From: Candidatus Neomicrothrix sp. UBA881
Lineage (GTDB): Bacteria; Actinomycetota; Acidimicrobiia; Acidimicrobiales; MedAcidi-G1
Length of the DNA: 6,522 nucleotides
Direction of reading: 5' to 3'
Assembly (NCBI GenBank): GCA_002294285.1
Contig: DBFL01000091.1
Location: forward strand, 3,431 to 9,952
Below the pieces are notes generated by a model. It did not search any database and had not been told where the DNA came from. It saw only the letters and a program-made list of their open reading frames with translations. Positions within the stretch are counted from its first letter, which is position 1, and each line of letters opens with the position of its first letter. This document shows, in pieces, positions 1 to 6,090 of this stretch. Made by a program: the position numbers and the translations under genes.

Positions 1-522
1 GATAATGCTTACTGGCATGTCGTGTGTTTGATGATATGAAAGCACTATAAGGTCCCCTGCTGCTTTCGTCGCTGAATAAGGAGAGGAAGGATTGAGTTGG
101 TCTCTCTCAGTAAAAGACCCCTCCCCGATTTTGGTTCCAATGGAGCCGTAAACCTCGTCGGTGGATACATGTACATATTTCTCTATTTGATTTTTGACAA
201 CGACTTCACAGAGATTTCCTGTTCCTGTGCAGTTCGTTTCAATAAATGGCCCTGGGTTAGTTATTGACCGATCCACATGACTTTCAGCTGCGAAATGAAC
301 CACCCCGTCACAACCCTTAATCGCACGGTTTAGTTTCTCTAAGTCGCATACATCACCATGGATGAACTTGTATGCGTCATTTTCTTCGATTTCTTTTAGG
401 TTGTCCAAATTACCTGCATAGGTGAGCGCATCATAAACAATTACCTCATTGCCTTGTGAGATTGATTGTTTTACATAATTTGAACCTATAAAACCAGCTC
501 CGCCTGTTACCAATAAACGCAT
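1..522 (-). CDS. rmlB: dTDP-glucose 4,6-dehydratase RmlB, N-terminal 174 residues (cut by left edge)
   Basis: This enzyme converts dTDP-glucose to dTDP-4-keto-6-deoxyglucose, the second step of dTDP-L-rhamnose and other deoxysugar pathways, in the cytoplasm with bound NAD+. Reading from the ATG at 522-520, the frame stays open to the window edge and gives 174 residues. It begins MRLLVTGGAGFIGSN, the Rossmann nucleotide-binding glycine motif (residues 7-13). HFAAESHVDRS follows at 76-86, then the family STDEVYG block at 120-126 with catalytic Thr121-Asp122-Glu123, and PYSATKA at 148-154 carrying the Tyr149/Lys153 pair of short-chain dehydrogenases. The TDE triad separates it from UDP-galactose 4-epimerase relatives. 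Family members are usually about 320-350 residues, so about half is missing off the left edge. The start lies one base beyond the rmlC stop. An AGGAAG ribosome site (537-532), inside the end of rmlC, sits nine bases before the ATG. No defect is seen in the visible part. Confidence 0.95.
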   Translation of the reverse strand, partial: MRLLVTGGAGFIGSNYVKQSISQGNEVIVYDALTYAGNLDNLKEIEENDAYKFIHGDVCDLEKLNRAIKGCDGVVHFAAESHVDRSITNPGPFIETNCTGTGNLCEVVVKNQIEKYVHVSTDEVYGSIGTKIGEGSFTERDQLNPSSPYSATKAAGDLIVLSYHQTHDMPVSII

Positions 523-523
523 T

Positions 524-1084
524 TCATCGATCTTCCTGGTAGTTGGGTTTTAAATGGTTTTCCATATTTTCCACTAGAGGATTGGACTGATCTCTAACAG
601 AAAGTACTGGTTCATCTACCTCCCAGACAGCCCCGATTTCAGGGTCGTTCCAAGCCACACCTAATTCATCTTGCGGATCGTAATATCTGTCAACTAGGTA
701 TGTGATGGTTATGTCTGTTATTGCGGCGAACCCATGGGCCACACCTGGCGGTATATAAACACCTTTTTGTTTCGACTGGTCGAGTGACCCTAAGTTAAAA
801 CTAAGCGTTGAGCCCTGTGTCGGGGAACCTTGTCTAAGGTCATGGAGCACCACTTGGGCAACTCCATGAGACACATACCAGTAATCTGCCTGATTCAAGT
901 GGTAGTGAAGTCCTACTAAAGTGCCTTTTGAACGGTCCGCTCTGTTTGATTGAATCATTGGTCTGCTCTCAGGTAACCACTCCTGTCTCCATGTCTCCGC
1001 AAAGAATCCGCGGGGGTCTTGAAATATTTGAGGTTCTACTATTACTACTCCACTGATAGTTTCTGACCTTTGGATCTCAGCCAT
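524..1084 (-). CDS. rmlC: RmlC-like dTDP-4-dehydrorhamnose 3,5-epimerase family protein
   Basis: This is a cupin-fold sugar epimerase that would act on the RmlB product dTDP-4-keto-6-deoxyglucose. The ATG at 1084 gives 186 residues, the usual family length. It overlaps the rmlA stop by eight bases and has a weak GGA eight bases upstream. An in-frame GTG at 1111 would add nine residues but has no ribosome site. Family features, numbered from ATG 1084, are DPRGFF at 23-28, GLHYH at 58-62 with the catalytic His60, DLRQGSPT at 82-89, the cupin IPPGVAHGF at 111-119, Tyr129 and the YY pair 134-135 near the active site, WNDP at 145-148, and LSVRD ending in Asp165, a candidate for the Asp partner of His60. 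It is unusual in that the Arg three residues before the catalytic His is Val57, and the segment that normally reads QGKLVR is ADYWYV, so the usual active-site Lys is absent. Membership of the family is secure. The exact reaction (3,5-, 3- or 5-epimerisation) is less certain. Confidence 0.88.
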   Translation of the reverse strand: MAEIQRSETISGVVIVEPQIFQDPRGFFAETWRQEWLPESRPMIQSNRADRSKGTLVGLHYHLNQADYWYVSHGVAQVVLHDLRQGSPTQGSTLSFNLGSLDQSKQKGVYIPPGVAHGFAAITDITITYLVDRYYDPQDELGVAWNDPEIGAVWEVDEPVLSVRDQSNPLVENMENHLKPNYQEDR

Positions 1085-2150
1085 TACTAAGATCCATTTT
1101 CGTTTTATCACCCAACATGATTGATGTAGGTTTTTGCTGATCTGATTTTTCTCCGTTGATTTCGACTTCTCTTCCTAGAACAGATTTGGTCAACTTCATT
1201 ACCCCGCTGACAAAACTTCCCTCCATTAGCACTGACCTTTCAACTGTGGAATTATCGATCTTGCAACCATCGCCGACCGAAACATACGGCCCTATATTGC
1301 TTCTTTCTATTCTTACTCCAGATCCGATAATTGCAGGGCCTTGAATATTTGAATCTATTATTTCAACGTTTTCTCCTATCGCTATTTCTCCATTTAGTGT
1401 TACTGTTTGGTCTATTTGACTTGAAAATTGCGTTTTGATCTCATCGAGAACTAGTTCGTTGCATAGAAGTAAGGGGTCTTTCTTGCCGGTGTCTATCCAC
1501 CAGCCTTTTAGCGTTCTGTGTTCTATTGCTTTCTCATTGTCAATCATCCACTGTATGGCGTCTGTTATTTCCAGTTCCCCTCTGTCTGATGGTTCAATAG
1601 CCCGCACTGCACGGTGAATGGTCGGGTCAAAAAGGTAAACGCCCACAAGCGCCAAATCTGATTTGGGGTTTTCGGGTTTCTCTGTGAGTTTTTTTATCTT
1701 TCCTTGTTCGCCTATTTCAGCAACTCCAAAAGCTTGCGGTATGTCAACTTTTGACAAGAGAAGTCGAGCATTTGTTGAAGATTCTTCAAAGCCTGTGACT
1801 ACTTCATGTAAAGAGTCCTCAAACATGTTGTCCCCGAGATACATGACAAACTTTTCCTGATCCAAGAATTGTTCTGCGATTAGAACAGCGTGCGCTAAAC
1901 CCTCTGGCTTGTCTTGTTTAATGTAAGTTATCTCTGCACCCCATTGGGAACCGTTTCCTACAGACTTTTCGATTTCTTCAGATGTGTCGCCTACAACTAT
2001 TCCTAGATCAGTTATTCCAACTCCTATCAGGTCTTCAATCACATAATGGAGTATCGGCTTGTTGGCTATGGGAACTAGTTGTTTAGCTGTCGTATGGGTT
2101 ATAGGCCGCAGTCGCCTCCCACTGCCACCTGCCAAAATAAGACCTTTCAT
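1077..2150 (-). CDS. rmlA: Glucose-1-phosphate thymidylyltransferase, long form with C-terminal beta-helix
   Basis: This enzyme makes dTDP-glucose and pyrophosphate from dTTP and glucose-1-phosphate, the entry step of dTDP-deoxysugar synthesis. Numbered from the ATG at 2150 (357 residues), it shows the nucleotidyltransferase signature LAGGSGRRLRPIT (6-18), KQLVPIANKP (23-32), LGDN with metal-binding Asp107, FGVAE (141-145), TEKP with Lys158, RGELEITDAI (190-199) and GWWIDTGKK (216-224). From about residue 249 to 334 are irregular hexapeptide turns such as GPAIIGSGVRI, pointing to a left-handed beta-helix. Length and tail match the long RmlA/StrD type seen in actinobacteria and archaea rather than the roughly 290-residue enterobacterial enzyme. 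A GTG directly before the ATG (2153-2151) is an equally possible start: an AAGG lies nine bases before the GTG and twelve before the ATG. I chose the ATG because family members begin MKG. The stop overlaps the rmlC start, and a 42-base gap separates it from the upstream SpoIID gene. Confidence 0.95.
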   Translation of the reverse strand: MKGLILAGGSGRRLRPITHTTAKQLVPIANKPILHYVIEDLIGVGITDLGIVVGDTSEEIEKSVGNGSQWGAEITYIKQDKPEGLAHAVLIAEQFLDQEKFVMYLGDNMFEDSLHEVVTGFEESSTNARLLLSKVDIPQAFGVAEIGEQGKIKKLTEKPENPKSDLALVGVYLFDPTIHRAVRAIEPSDRGELEITDAIQWMIDNEKAIEHRTLKGWWIDTGKKDPLLLCNELVLDEIKTQFSSQIDQTVTLNGEIAIGENVEIIDSNIQGPAIIGSGVRIERSNIGPYVSVGDGCKIDNSTVERSVLMEGSFVSGVMKLTKSVLGREVEINGEKSDQQKPTSIMLGDKTKMDLSNG

Positions 2151-2195
2151 CACCGGAGAGTACCTTGCTTGCGAGCATTAAGTGACTACGGGACT

Positions 2196-4721
2196 TTAAC
2201 GACCTGCAGCTTTTGCGATTTGAACTAAGAAAACAAGTATAGTTACAGCTGTTTTTTGGGCTTGACCTCCATTAATGGCAAAAGCTTCTGCTATTTGTTC
2301 AAGTGCTTTCTGGTCTTCTGCTGCAGCCATATAAGCCGTTTGAACATTGCGAGTTCCTTCTATCGAAGGTGGTTCCGCTAGTGGAGTGGGGCCACTTTCA
2401 CTTCCCGAAAGATTTAGAAGGAATGCAACTGCCCATACTGCAGCCAGTTGAAATTCATTTGTGGTCATTTTTAAATGATCAGCTGAGTCAACTAGAGACT
2501 GCCACTCTTCTTCTGTGTAACCAGTTGTTACTCTGTATTCATCGAGTCTTTCTTCTGGAAATTTAGTGGCTACTTCGGGGGGACCGTAATTAACCCCATA
2601 CCAGTTTGATTTAAGTCCGAACTCTCGTCTGAAACGGTTTCCGGTTATAACGAAACGTTGTCCGTCTCTTGCCCGGAATTCGATCTCTTCTGCCCTTCCA
2701 CCATCGTCGCCGAATCCGTCACGTGTGATGACTTCTATTTCGTACAGTGGTTTTAAACCAAATCTTGAGATGACGTCATTGACAGATATTTCTTTAGTCC
2801 ATTTGTGCACCGGGTTGATTGAAACGTCGTCTCCCGCATCTGGGACTCCTGGAAAATCTGCTGTTATTGTGTGACCGCCTGTTGAAGCAGAAAATTCAGT
2901 TCGAGCTATTTCGCCGTCTTGCAGCCTGACCATTCCTGCCGTGTTGCTTATAGCAATATCTGATCTCGGGTCTTCATTAGACCAGGAACTGTTCCCTGAA
3001 CGGCTTCTTCTTCCTTCATAGACTTGGCAACGAATAGTGTCGCAGGTCTTCGCATATGCATAACGTTTTTCCGCTAAAGCGTAGGAACGAGCGGCCACAG
3101 ATTGTACTTCTAGCGCCGCTATGCCAGCTCCACCTCCCATGTCGGCCCATTCCGGGGGCATTTCACGGGGAACAACTGAGCGTAAATACTGTTCGATGGG
3201 TAGCCAATTAACTGTTCTCTGGTTTCCACTGGCTCTTGCAGCTCTTATTTCTCCTCTGTACCACGAAGACTTGTTTGAACCCTCGCAAACTTGAAGGGTC
3301 CAATTCAGATCTGCATCAGATGTGTCTAGCACCTGGAATACTGAACCCGGTTGAGGAATTGTTGTTGTTGGAGGAAGTGTTGTAGTCGTTGTGCTCGTTG
3401 TTGATGGCGAAATAGTTGTGGTCGCTCCCGCTGGAAGAGTGGTTGTGGTTGTGGTTGTGGTTGTGGTTGTGGTTGTGGTTGCTCCTGGGGGTGCCATATG
3501 TGCTGCTCTTATACGGACTATGGGGCTTGAGATGACTGTCCCTGTATTGGTAAATGGACCTGCGCATGACTGTCCTGTGGCTATTCTGTAACGATCAGTG
3601 TCGCCTTCGAGAGTTACTTTTACGGCCTTTCCGTTTACTTGTGTCCAATTTCCTGTTTCTCCTGCGATTGCCAGAAGTGCACTTTCAACATAAACAGTCG
3701 TTGGTCCCCCATCATGACTTAGCAGTCTGACACCTATTTCGTCATTGCTGACAGTTCCTCCTGTCGTTCCGCCATAGTAATGATTGAGAATTTGATCTCT
3801 TCCCCAGCCTTCGTCAATGGCGTAACCGAGAGATCCGTATTGGCCCATTCCTCTTCCATGTCCCCAGCCTCGTCCGTTGACTACTACTGGACCATAGTCG
3901 GTCGAATATTGAGGTGATGCTGCTGACCCATAGACACCTGGGATGATCAGTTCTTGCCCTACTGAAAGAAAATTGGCATTTGGTAGACCGTTTGCTGAAA
4001 CTATTGATGAGACTTTTACGCCATAGGTTTCTGCGATAACTGAAAGTGTGTCTCCTGATTGGACGGTGATTCTTAATGGCGGAAGTGTCGTAGTAGGTGC
4101 TGGTCCTGTCCCGGGTATTCTTATTTTTTGTCCGATGTAAATTGAATCTGGTTTTGTGATGCCGTTTTCATTCATCAACGCGGAAAGTCCTACCCCGTAT
4201 TTTGAAGCGATTTCAGAAAGAGTGTCTCCTGATACCACTGTTACTATGACAGGCCCTGCGGGCTGCAATGGCCCTGAAACTCCTGGCACTGTTAGTTCTT
4301 GTCCGGCAAAAATAGAATTTGCGTTTGTGATTCCATTTGCTTCCATCAGGGAAGCAACTGAAACTCCGTAATCTTCGGCTATGGCTGAAAGGCTGTCACC
4401 CCACTCGACTGTGACGACTACAGAAGCTGTGCTAGCTGTTGGGTTCACACCTGGGATTATCAATTCTTGCCCCATGTAGAGAAGATCGGGGTTGGTTATT
4501 CCATTAGCGTTCATTATTGATTGGGTTGAAACACCGTACTCGAGTGCTATTAGAGACAAGCTGTCGCCTGCTTGCACGGTGACTCTTATGTCGGCTTTTG
4601 CAGGTGGGATTGTGATGACGCATGCGGCTATTAGAGAAATAAGAACGAGAGAAGCTCTAAATTTATGTCTCTCTTTAAGACGATTAGGTCTTTCAATTTT
4701 TTGTAGATCTTCTGCAATCAT
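2196..4721 (-). CDS. Secreted peptidoglycan-cleaving protein: four LysM domains plus SpoIID/LytB domain
   Basis: This 841-residue protein is predicted to be exported, bind peptidoglycan and act as a SpoIID-type lytic transglycosylase, a family that cuts glycan strands lacking stem peptides. Residues 1-43 form a signal peptide: basic n-region, hydrophobic 24-38, AKA before Asp44. Four LysM repeats follow (about 46-91, 101-147, 158-204, 217-262), each with the pattern V..GD(S/T)LS.IA..YGV and ending GQ(E/K)L.(I/V)PG. GRGWGHGRGMGQYG (283-296) and ILNHYYGGT (311-319) form the conserved GHG block. A Thr/Pro-rich linker spans 411-459. The catalytic core holds WLPIEQYLRSVVPREMP with Glu520 as probable catalytic acid, VAARSYALA (542-550), CDTIRCQVYEG with Cys560/Cys565 as possible metal or disulfide ligands, STGGHT (613-618), GGRAEEIEF (674-682) and FGLKSNWYGV (701-710). 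Residues after about 716 match no family I recognise. Bacillus SpoIID is much shorter and carries the GHG block last. The start ATG has AAGG ten bases upstream. Nothing else in the window points to sporulation, so a vegetative wall role is likelier. Confidence 0.92.
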   Translation of the reverse strand: MIAEDLQKIERPNRLKERHKFRASLVLISLIAACVITIPPAKADIRVTVQAGDSLSLIALEYGVSTQSIMNANGITNPDLLYMGQELIIPGVNPTASTASVVVTVEWGDSLSAIAEDYGVSVASLMEANGITNANSIFAGQELTVPGVSGPLQPAGPVIVTVVSGDTLSEIASKYGVGLSALMNENGITKPDSIYIGQKIRIPGTGPAPTTTLPPLRITVQSGDTLSVIAETYGVKVSSIVSANGLPNANFLSVGQELIIPGVYGSAASPQYSTDYGPVVVNGRGWGHGRGMGQYGSLGYAIDEGWGRDQILNHYYGGTTGGTVSNDEIGVRLLSHDGGPTTVYVESALLAIAGETGNWTQVNGKAVKVTLEGDTDRYRIATGQSCAGPFTNTGTVISSPIVRIRAAHMAPPGATTTTTTTTTTTTTTLPAGATTTISPSTTSTTTTTLPPTTTIPQPGSVFQVLDTSDADLNWTLQVCEGSNKSSWYRGEIRAARASGNQRTVNWLPIEQYLRSVVPREMPPEWADMGGGAGIAALEVQSVAARSYALAEKRYAYAKTCDTIRCQVYEGRRSRSGNSSWSNEDPRSDIAISNTAGMVRLQDGEIARTEFSASTGGHTITADFPGVPDAGDDVSINPVHKWTKEISVNDVISRFGLKPLYEIEVITRDGFGDDGGRAEEIEFRARDGQRFVITGNRFRREFGLKSNWYGVNYGPPEVATKFPEERLDEYRVTTGYTEEEWQSLVDSADHLKMTTNEFQLAAVWAVAFLLNLSGSESGPTPLAEPPSIEGTRNVQTAYMAAAEDQKALEQIAEAFAINGGQAQKTAVTILVFLVQIAKAAGR
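3439..3480 (-). repeat. Seven perfect hexanucleotide repeats coding for poly-threonine
   Basis: The plus strand shows GTGGTT repeated seven times without a mismatch. On the coding strand this reads as alternating ACC and ACA threonine codons, giving most of a run of 14 Thr (residues 415-428 of the SpoIID protein; the last codon is ACT). The surrounding stretch 3345-3491 continues as a Thr/Pro/Ser-rich linker (TTTISPSTTSTTTTTLPP). Since the unit is six bases, gain or loss of copies would change the linker by two residues without breaking the frame. Linkers of this kind are common in actinobacterial secreted proteins and may be O-glycosylated. Confidence 0.93.
3936..4586 (-). repeat. Four tandem LysM-coding units
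   Basis: Four coding repeats lie at about 4586-4449, 4421-4281, 4250-4110 and 4073-3936 within the SpoIID gene, each about 138-141 bases and separated by short Pro/Ala/Thr-rich spacers. The protein units share GDSLS or GDTLS, YGV, NG(I/L) and a GQ-L--PG ending. Units 1 and 4 end identically (GQELIIPGV), and units 2 and 3 share the NGIT core with unit 1. They have diverged at the DNA level, so they look like an old internal duplication rather than a recent expansion. LysM modules bind N-acetylglucosamine-containing glycan chains, which would hold the enzyme on peptidoglycan. Confidence 0.88.
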
Positions 4722-4751
4722 TCTCAGGTCGCCTTGCTGTCCGCACTTCGG

Positions 4752-4777
4752 ATTGTAGAAGCAACAGGCCTCTTGCT
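4752..4777 (-). promoter_or_regulatory. Candidate internal regulatory site: 18-bp palindrome beside a -10-like hexamer
   Basis: The 74-base gap between the flippase stop and the SpoIID start is the longest in the window. It contains AGCAACAGGCCTCTTGCT (4760-4777), an inverted repeat with eight of nine pairs matching. On the coding strand TACAAT (4757-4752), one mismatch from the TATAAT consensus, follows two bases later, about 30 bases before the SpoIID ATG. No convincing -35 hexamer lies 16-18 bases upstream. The palindrome has no following T-run, so it is not an intrinsic terminator. An operator over a weak internal promoter, or a hairpin in the mRNA leader, are both possible. The evidence is only pattern and position. 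Confidence 0.25.
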
Positions 4778-4795
4778 AGTGGAGCCTTGCAATAT

Positions 4796-6052
4796 TTAAA
4801 CGTGTTCTAATTTCTGACTTTTATAACTTTTCGTTATAAAAAAAACTAGTAGTGAAGTGGTTATAAAAACAGTGACAATTAGAGCAACTTCTACTCGGAG
4901 AAATAGATCATCCCCAAGAAAGATGGTTGCTGGAAAAGTAGCTATTCCGGAAACCCAAGCGGCTGCGGAATACCCTTGACGATGTAGGGCTAAAAGTCCT
5001 TGTGTGAGCGACAATGCGTACATGAGTCCAACACTAGATATGGCTAAGAGGGTCATGTCTTGGCGAGAGATTTCGTACTCTGAGCCGAAAGCGATGCGTG
5101 TAACCCATTGGCCAGAAACGGCAATTAAAAAAAGGAAGCATGCCCCAAACACGGTTACGAAACCAAGGAGTCTCATTAGTTCATGTTTAAATTTTTCGAG
5201 TTCTTTGGAGGCCATAAGTTGTGAAAGCCTCGGTAGAAGCGCTGCCTGTACGGCTTGAAAGAAAAACAAGGGAATTCGCGCTATGAGAAGTGCGTTAAGG
5301 AACTTACCTGGTTCTTCTTTTTGATTTGGCTCAGCAAGTAGCTCCACTGTTAGTGGACTTACATTTAGAACCATTGCTGTTGCTAAAGAGGCTATTAATA
5401 GAACTCCCAATGACCCTGAAATTTCTTTTGCTTTAACTTTTGGACCAGGTTTGATCAGATCCTTTTGCCTGAAGAGAGCAGCTGAAATCCCTATGAAAGG
5501 AGAGAGCCCTAAAGCAAGCCCATACATCCAAACTTCGCCTGAAGCAAAAATTACTAAAATCGCTGTTACTAATAGGCGACCTAAACCCTCTCCTATCAAA
5601 TATCTTGAGTAGTTTTTGAAACGACCTGTTCCTGCGAGCACACCTTTTACAAGGTGAGCGGAACCTAATCCTATTACCACCAGAATAATTGCTATTAGTA
5701 AGCTTCTTTGATCGCTGAATATGTCTTCTGTCAGCCATGAATTGAAACACAGGGCACTAATCACAATCAGAAGAGTTGCTATGCCTCCAACTATGGATGC
5801 CGCTTTAAAGACGGGAGTAGTTTCTTCGCCGAAGCGGCTGGCAATGCTACGGGCGGTTTGTTGTTCTAGTGGGTGAAATATGCCTGGTCCTAAAAGAAAG
5901 CTGAGTGCCCAAAGCATGCCTAGAGGTGTATACATCTCAGCTCCGAGGTCTCTGGAGGCTATGGAGATGAAAATGTAGGCGGAAACTCCGTTAATTAGGA
6001 GCCCTGAACTTAACGTCTTCGTTCCGATAGGAAGTCTGTCGATAAATTTCAA
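4796..6052 (-). CDS. Polysaccharide flippase, MOP superfamily (Wzx/MurJ-like)
   Basis: This is a multipass inner-membrane protein, probably a lipid-linked oligosaccharide flippase that moves glycan precursors to the outer face of the membrane. The 418 residues contain about twelve hydrophobic segments (near 16-32, 43-60, 83-103, 117-137, 157-171, 174-193, 212-230, 251-273, 294-315, 331-350, 362-380, 386-407), matching the 12-14 helices of MOP exporters. Segments such as LGPGIFHPLEQQTAR (54-68) and ARIPLFFFQAVQAALLPR (258-275) resemble actinobacterial polysaccharide biosynthesis proteins as I recall them. The cytoplasmic tail ends in a basic stretch, KSYKSQKLEHV. The start is a TTG at 6052-6050, with GAGA five bases and AGGA thirteen bases upstream. 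The first in-frame ATG (residue 40) would delete the first helix, so TTG is preferred. It lies 38 bases after the ugd stop. The substrate cannot be read from sequence; the sugar-nucleotide genes around it suggest a glucuronate- and/or deoxysugar-containing glycan. Confidence 0.85.
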   Translation of the reverse strand: MKFIDRLPIGTKTLSSGLLINGVSAYIFISIASRDLGAEMYTPLGMLWALSFLLGPGIFHPLEQQTARSIASRFGEETTPVFKAASIVGGIATLLIVISALCFNSWLTEDIFSDQRSLLIAIILVVIGLGSAHLVKGVLAGTGRFKNYSRYLIGEGLGRLLVTAILVIFASGEVWMYGLALGLSPFIGISAALFRQKDLIKPGPKVKAKEISGSLGVLLIASLATAMVLNVSPLTVELLAEPNQKEEPGKFLNALLIARIPLFFFQAVQAALLPRLSQLMASKELEKFKHELMRLLGFVTVFGACFLFLIAVSGQWVTRIAFGSEYEISRQDMTLLAISSVGLMYALSLTQGLLALHRQGYSAAAWVSGIATFPATIFLGDDLFLRVEVALIVTVFITTSLLVFFITKSYKSQKLEHV

Positions 6053-6090
6053 ATGTTTCTCTTTTTCCTAGAGTGAGTTTCTAGATGTTT

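Noticed and set aside
2154..2195. Short inverted repeat (TGCT...AGCA) in the gap before rmlA
   Set aside because: A four-base-pair stem without a T-run is too weak to call a terminator or an operator.
2303..2566. Plus-strand frame of 87 codons opposite the SpoIID C-terminal region
   Set aside because: I see no ribosome site or recognisable motif. The sense-strand frame runs through unbroken from the conserved SpoIID core.
3316..3567. Same-strand open frame with a His-Asn repeat (about 83 codons)
   Set aside because: It is the hexamer of the poly-Thr linker read in another frame. It lies wholly inside the SpoIID gene, and its composition comes from the repeat.
3391..3591. Plus-strand open frame with a poly-Val run
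   Set aside because: It is the antisense reading of the same hexamer tract, and the well-supported SpoIID gene covers it on the other strand.
4760..4777. The palindrome as an intrinsic terminator after the flippase gene
   Set aside because: It has no loop of normal size and no following T-run on the coding strand, so termination is not supported.
5433..5750. Arg/Ser-rich minus-strand frame of 105 codons inside the flippase gene
   Set aside because: It is an alternate-frame shadow of a clear membrane protein, with no family resemblance.
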